Assembly (NCBI GenBank): GCA_903959355.1
Contig: CAJBWJ010000059.1
Location: 1 to 17,757, forward strand
From: an uncultured bacterium
GTDB taxonomy: Bacteria; Patescibacteriota; Microgenomatia; UBA1400; PJMF01
Reading direction: 5' to 3'
Length of the DNA: 17,757 nucleotides
Shown: positions 15,508 through 17,757 of the stretch, one piece after another
How the letters are laid out: the number at the start of each line of letters is the position of its first letter
Position numbering within the stretch: the first letter of the stretch is position 1
Translations under genes and position numbers: made by a program
The notes under the pieces: model-generated
What the model was told of the DNA's origin: nothing
Databases searched by the model: none
What the model saw: the letters and a program-made list of their open reading frames with translations, nothing else

Positions 15508-15550
15508 GTCCTTCGCCTACGCTACGGACATTCCCTCGCAAAGCTCGGTC
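15508..15550. repeat. 43-bp tandem repeat, copy 2 (GC-rich)
   Basis: Second unit, clearly richer in G and C than its AT-rich surroundings (for example TTCGCCTACGCTACGGAC). It ends one base before the A-run of the bidirectional terminator. The composition suggests a dispersed element of separate origin. No protein-coding meaning is assigned, although a frame from 15387 passes through it. Confidence 0.8.
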
Positions 15551-15551
15551 A

Positions 15552-15585
15552 AAAAAACCGCAAGTGATTAAGCTTGCGGTTTTTT
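15552..15585. terminator. bidirectional intrinsic terminator between recJ and the DsbA-like gene
   Basis: AAAAAACCGCAAG (15552-15564) and CTTGCGGTTTTTT (15573-15585) form a perfect 13-bp stem around an eight-base loop. Because the stem is flanked by an A-run on one side and a T-run on the other, it works in both directions: for recJ on the plus strand and for the DsbA-like gene, which ends at 15605 on the minus strand. Together with the two 43-bp repeats it accounts for the whole intergenic stretch. Confidence 0.9.
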
Positions 15586-15604
15586 ATTTTAAACTTAAAT
15601 GAGT

Positions 15605-16417
15605 TTAGAGATGCTTTTCAAGCATGGTCTCTACTTGCTCTAAAGGTAGAGCGCCTGGAATTAGTTCAACGCCACCTTTTTTACTCATGATGATGGTGCC
15701 TGGAGTTCCAGTGACACCAGCTTTTGTACCACTAGCTTGAGAATCTTTGACTTTTTGAGTCATTTCTTTGCTGTCGATACAAGCTTTAACTTTACTTTTA
15801 TCTGCGCCAGCAGCAGTAGCTAGTGAAAGAATCATGTCTTCGCTAACTTTCTTATTTGCTGGATCAGTGCCAAGAATTGAGCCATCGGCCATTTTTTCGT
15901 AGACACTGTCGCCAAATTTCCAGAAAGCATCATCGGAAGCATATTTACTTACACATTCGCTAGCTTCAGCCAATGGTTGAGCATTTGGATGAAAAGAAAG
16001 TGGGTAATGTCTGTAAACCCAGACTAATTTATCACTATATTTTTTCATTAAATCAACCATAGTTGGATGGAATTTGTTACAAAATGGACATTCAAAATCT
16101 GAATATTCAATTAATACAACTTTGGCGTCTTTATTGCCGCGGAAGTGATCAGTTTTTGGATCAAAAACTGCGACACCTTCTAGCTTTTTTTGTGCAGCAG
16201 CAGCTGCGCCCTTGTCATCTACGGCGGCAGTTCCAGTGCCACCATTTTTGAGGATTCTATTTTCAGTCCAAAGAGAGCCGCTTAGAAAACCTAAGACAAA
16301 TCCCATAACTAATAGAATAATTAAAGAAAAATTAGAATTAATGAAGTTGCTGAAAGCTTTGAAAGAAAACTTACTTTCAACCAGTGGAACTTCTTTTTCT
16401 TGCGGTTTTTTTGCCAT
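15605..16417 (-). CDS. membrane-anchored DsbA-like thiol-disulfide oxidoreductase
   Basis: A 270-residue protein: a short basic cytoplasmic N-terminus, one membrane helix at about 31-49, an Ala-rich linker (about 60-78), and a DsbA-like thioredoxin domain on the outside. The active site is CPFC at 110-113 after EYSDFE, and the cis-proline is P239 in VTGTPGT. Two further cysteines (SECVSK, KACIDS) match a pair often seen in Gram-positive BdbD-type and Thioredoxin_4 proteins. The likely role is forming disulfide bonds in exported proteins, and several proteins in this window have even cysteine counts. No DsbB or VKOR partner is present in the window. AGAAAGG lies four bases before the ATG (16428 to 16422). 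Confidence 0.92.
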   Translation of the reverse strand: MAKKPQEKEVPLVESKFSFKAFSNFINSNFSLIILLVMGFVLGFLSGSLWTENRILKNGGTGTAAVDDKGAAAAAQKKLEGVAVFDPKTDHFRGNKDAKVVLIEYSDFECPFCNKFHPTMVDLMKKYSDKLVWVYRHYPLSFHPNAQPLAEASECVSKYASDDAFWKFGDSVYEKMADGSILGTDPANKKVSEDMILSLATAAGADKSKVKACIDSKEMTQKVKDSQASGTKAGVTGTPGTIIMSKKGGVELIPGALPLEQVETMLEKHL

Positions 16418-16439
16418 GAGGCCTTTCTGTAAATATTAT
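16411..16439 (+). promoter_or_regulatory. putative promoter for prmC
   Basis: TTGCCA (16411-16416, five of six) and TATTAT (16434-16439, five of six) are 17 bp apart, giving a predicted start near 16446 and a leader of about 50 bases. It overlaps the start codon and ribosome-binding site of the divergent DsbA-like gene. That gene has a TATAAT on its own strand in the same stretch (16445 to 16440 read on plus as ATTATA-type sequence) but no convincing -35. Visual match only. Confidence 0.35.
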
Positions 16440-16497
16440 TATAATAAAGTAGCTTACAATATGCCTTATTACAAAGAATTTTACAAGCAGAATTTTT

Positions 16498-17274
16498 ATG
16501 GTGAAATCTAGAAAACTAAGTGTTTATGAGAAGAATCAGTTACTTAAATATAGTTTGAAAGAAGCTGATTTATTTACAAAAGGTGAATTACCTGTTGAGT
16601 ATTTAACTGGTTTTGTAAATTTTGCCGAACTCGAATTAAAAGTTAATCAAAATGTTTTAATTCCTAGAGTAGAAACTGAGGAATTGCTAGATTTAATGAC
16701 TGCTCATGCTCTTTCTCTAAAAGAACCTATTTCTTACTTAGAAATTGGTACTGGGAGTGGAGCAATTAGCTTAGCTTTCTTTAATTTTTTATTAAAGCAA
16801 AATCAAATTCTCTTAAAAGAATTTTTTTCAACTGATGTTTCTAATAAAGCTTTAATTTTAGCAAAAGAAAATTTTTCTAGACTATTTAAAGAAGAGTTTT
16901 TGACAAAAGTTAATTTTTTGGAAAGCAATTTATTAGAAAAAGTTATTAATCAAAAATTTAATTTAATTGTAGCGAATTTGCCATACATCCCATCAAATAA
17001 AATTAATGGTTTAGATCAAAGCGTTAAAGATTATGAGCCGATCTTGGCTTTAGATGGCGGAGAAACTGGTTTTGAATTGATAAATAATATGCTTCTACAA
17101 ATTTTGAATAAAAACTTATTAGCAAAAAACGCTAAGGTTTTTTTGGAAGTTTATGAAGATCATAATCTAGAGTTTATTAAAGAAAAATTTCCTAAAATTT
17201 ATGAAGAATTTTCTATAGAAGAATTTAAAGATCAATTTGAGAGACAGCGTTTTTTAGTTTTGCAAAAGATCTAA
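16498..17274 (+). CDS. prmC: peptide chain release factor N5-glutamine methyltransferase
   Basis: PrmC methylates the glutamine of the GGQ motif in release factors RF1 and RF2 using S-adenosylmethionine. The 258-residue protein shows PVEYLTGFVNF (32-42), the hinge VLIPRVETEELL (53-64), the AdoMet motif LEIGTGSGAISLA (81-93) and the catalytic NLPY (160-163, a normal variant of NPPY), followed by YEPILALDGGETG (179-191). Only about 30 residues precede the PVEYLTG motif, where E. coli PrmC has roughly 75 more residues of N-terminal helical domain, so that domain is largely missing. No strong Shine-Dalgarno site precedes the ATG, and no upstream in-frame ATG exists. The gene is convergent with the glycosyltransferase and overlaps it by 21 bases. 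Confidence 0.9.
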   Translation: MVKSRKLSVYEKNQLLKYSLKEADLFTKGELPVEYLTGFVNFAELELKVNQNVLIPRVETEELLDLMTAHALSLKEPISYLEIGTGSGAISLAFFNFLLKQNQILLKEFFSTDVSNKALILAKENFSRLFKEEFLTKVNFLESNLLEKVINQKFNLIVANLPYIPSNKINGLDQSVKDYEPILALDGGETGFELINNMLLQILNKNLLAKNAKVFLEVYEDHNLEFIKEKFPKIYEEFSIEEFKDQFERQRFLVLQKI

Positions 17275-17757
17275 ATACTTCGTAGCTATTTTTTCAATTT
17301 GATATTTATTCTTAAAATCTTTTTTAGCGTTTATAGATAGTCTTTTTTGTAAATTTTTATCTTTTAATAACTCAATAACTTTTTTTGCTAGATCGACATA
17401 ATCTCCGTCTTTCGCCAAAAGAGCATTTTCTCTATCAATAAGCATCTCATTTCCTGGAGCTCGATCAAATGCAACTATTGGCTTGCCAATGGCCATTGCT
17501 TCAATTATGGTCAACCCAAAACCTTCCAGCGGCCAAACTGATGGACAAAGAATTATCTCACTTTGTTTAATAATTCTTTGTTTATTTTCTACATAATTTA
17601 AGAATTCAATTTGCTCATCGTCATTACTTAATTTTTTTAATTTTTGTTCAAAATTACCGGATCCAATAATTAGTAGCTTAGCTTTTTTGAATTCCTTTTT
17701 AATGAGCGAAAAAGCTTTAATAGCTAGATCCTGACCTTTGCCTTCTTCCAATCTTGA
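17254..17757 (-). CDS. glycosyltransferase of the GT4/GT1 (GT-B) type, C-terminal part
   Basis: The last 168 residues of a GT-B glycosyltransferase cut by the window edge. The frame stays open to the edge and reads SRLEEGKGQDLAIKAF, the usual start of the C-terminal nucleotide-sugar-binding domain, so the TTG at 17749-17751 is not a start. LLIIGSG follows, and the EX7E motif is E78 and E86 in EGFGLTIIE, ahead of AMAIGKPIVAF. The enzyme should transfer a sugar from a nucleotide donor to a lipid or glycan acceptor at the inner face of the membrane; donor and acceptor are unknown. With RmlA in the same window it fits a surface-polysaccharide pathway. It converges on prmC and overlaps its last 21 bases. 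Confidence 0.88.
   Translation of the reverse strand, partial: SRLEEGKGQDLAIKAFSLIKKEFKKAKLLIIGSGNFEQKLKKLSNDDEQIEFLNYVENKQRIIKQSEIILCPSVWPLEGFGLTIIEAMAIGKPIVAFDRAPGNEMLIDRENALLAKDGDYVDLAKKVIELLKDKNLQKRLSINAKKDFKNKYQIEKIATKYLDLLQN

Noticed and set aside
15387..15602. 71-residue frame overlapping the recJ end and the 43-bp repeats
   Set aside because: Its first part is a shadow of recJ, the middle reads through two nucleotide repeats and the end lies in the terminator; nothing supports translation.
16461..16511. Possible 16-residue leader peptide MPYYKEFYKQNFYGEI before prmC
   Set aside because: No ribosome-binding site, and it is the end of a longer shadow frame; could be looked at again if a frameshift in prmC is suspected.
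1..17757. Alternative genetic code with TGA read as glycine
   Set aside because: TGA ends at least three plausible genes at natural overlaps or ends, and no gene has internal TGA codons.
1..17757. CRISPR arrays, tRNA or rRNA genes, insertion sequences, prophage
   Set aside because: No regularly spaced repeat array, cloverleaf, rRNA-like stretch or transposase-like protein was seen; the only tandem repeat has two copies two bases apart.

Overview
The window looks like chromosomal DNA from an AT-rich, single-membrane bacterium. The most likely source is the Candidate Phyla Radiation (Patescibacteria); this is an inference from gene content. Supporting signs are short versions of core genes (ribosome recycling factor, RecJ, SecD and SecF as separate small proteins, PrmC with almost no N-terminal domain), many small anchored membrane proteins of unknown function, a sortase with a wall-sorted partner, a DUF3048 protein, an anchored DsbA-like protein, and no outer-membrane genes. 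TGA is used as a stop (positions 149-151, 1667-1669, 5934-5936), so the recoded-TGA lineages (Gracilibacteria, Absconditabacteria) are unlikely.

Layout. Positions 1-1923 hold a cell-surface cluster: the tail of an unidentified gene, a beta-rich tail-anchored protein, a CAP/SCP-domain membrane protein and a small three-helix membrane protein, joined by overlapping starts and stops. Positions 1986-3973 carry rmlA (nucleotide-sugar synthesis), a secreted helical protein and a one-helix membrane protein. Positions 3995-7164 carry frr, a site-2 protease (rseP type), a small tail-anchored basic protein and a DUF3048 (YerB-type) protein, ended by a strong terminator at 7185-7221. A likely promoter is embedded in that terminator and would drive the next pair: a secreted PKD-repeat protein with a PSTG-type sorting signal and its adjacent sortase, which appears to start at CTG. 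Then come a winged-helix/nucleotidyltransferase-like protein and secD-secF (9974-12228).

From 12218 on, strands alternate. A tRNA nucleotidyltransferase (cca type, minus) overlaps the end of secF. It is divergent from recJ across only 18 bp that holds a palindrome which may be a two-way promoter giving leaderless mRNAs. recJ is followed by two 43-bp GC-rich repeats and a bidirectional terminator shared with a minus-strand DsbA-like gene. prmC (plus) converges on, and overlaps, a 5'-truncated glycosyltransferase (minus) at the window edge.

How it fits together. Most of the window concerns the cell envelope: export (SecD, SecF), folding and disulfide formation outside the membrane (DsbA-like), proteolysis in the membrane (RseP type), surface attachment (sortase plus PKD protein) and surface sugars (RmlA, glycosyltransferase). 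Several predicted exported proteins carry an even number of cysteines, which fits the DsbA-like enzyme. No tRNA, rRNA, CRISPR array, transposase or prophage gene was seen. The most unusual signals are the nested promoter/terminator, the CTG-start sortase paired with its likely substrate, the palindromic divergent promoter and the GC-rich tandem repeat.
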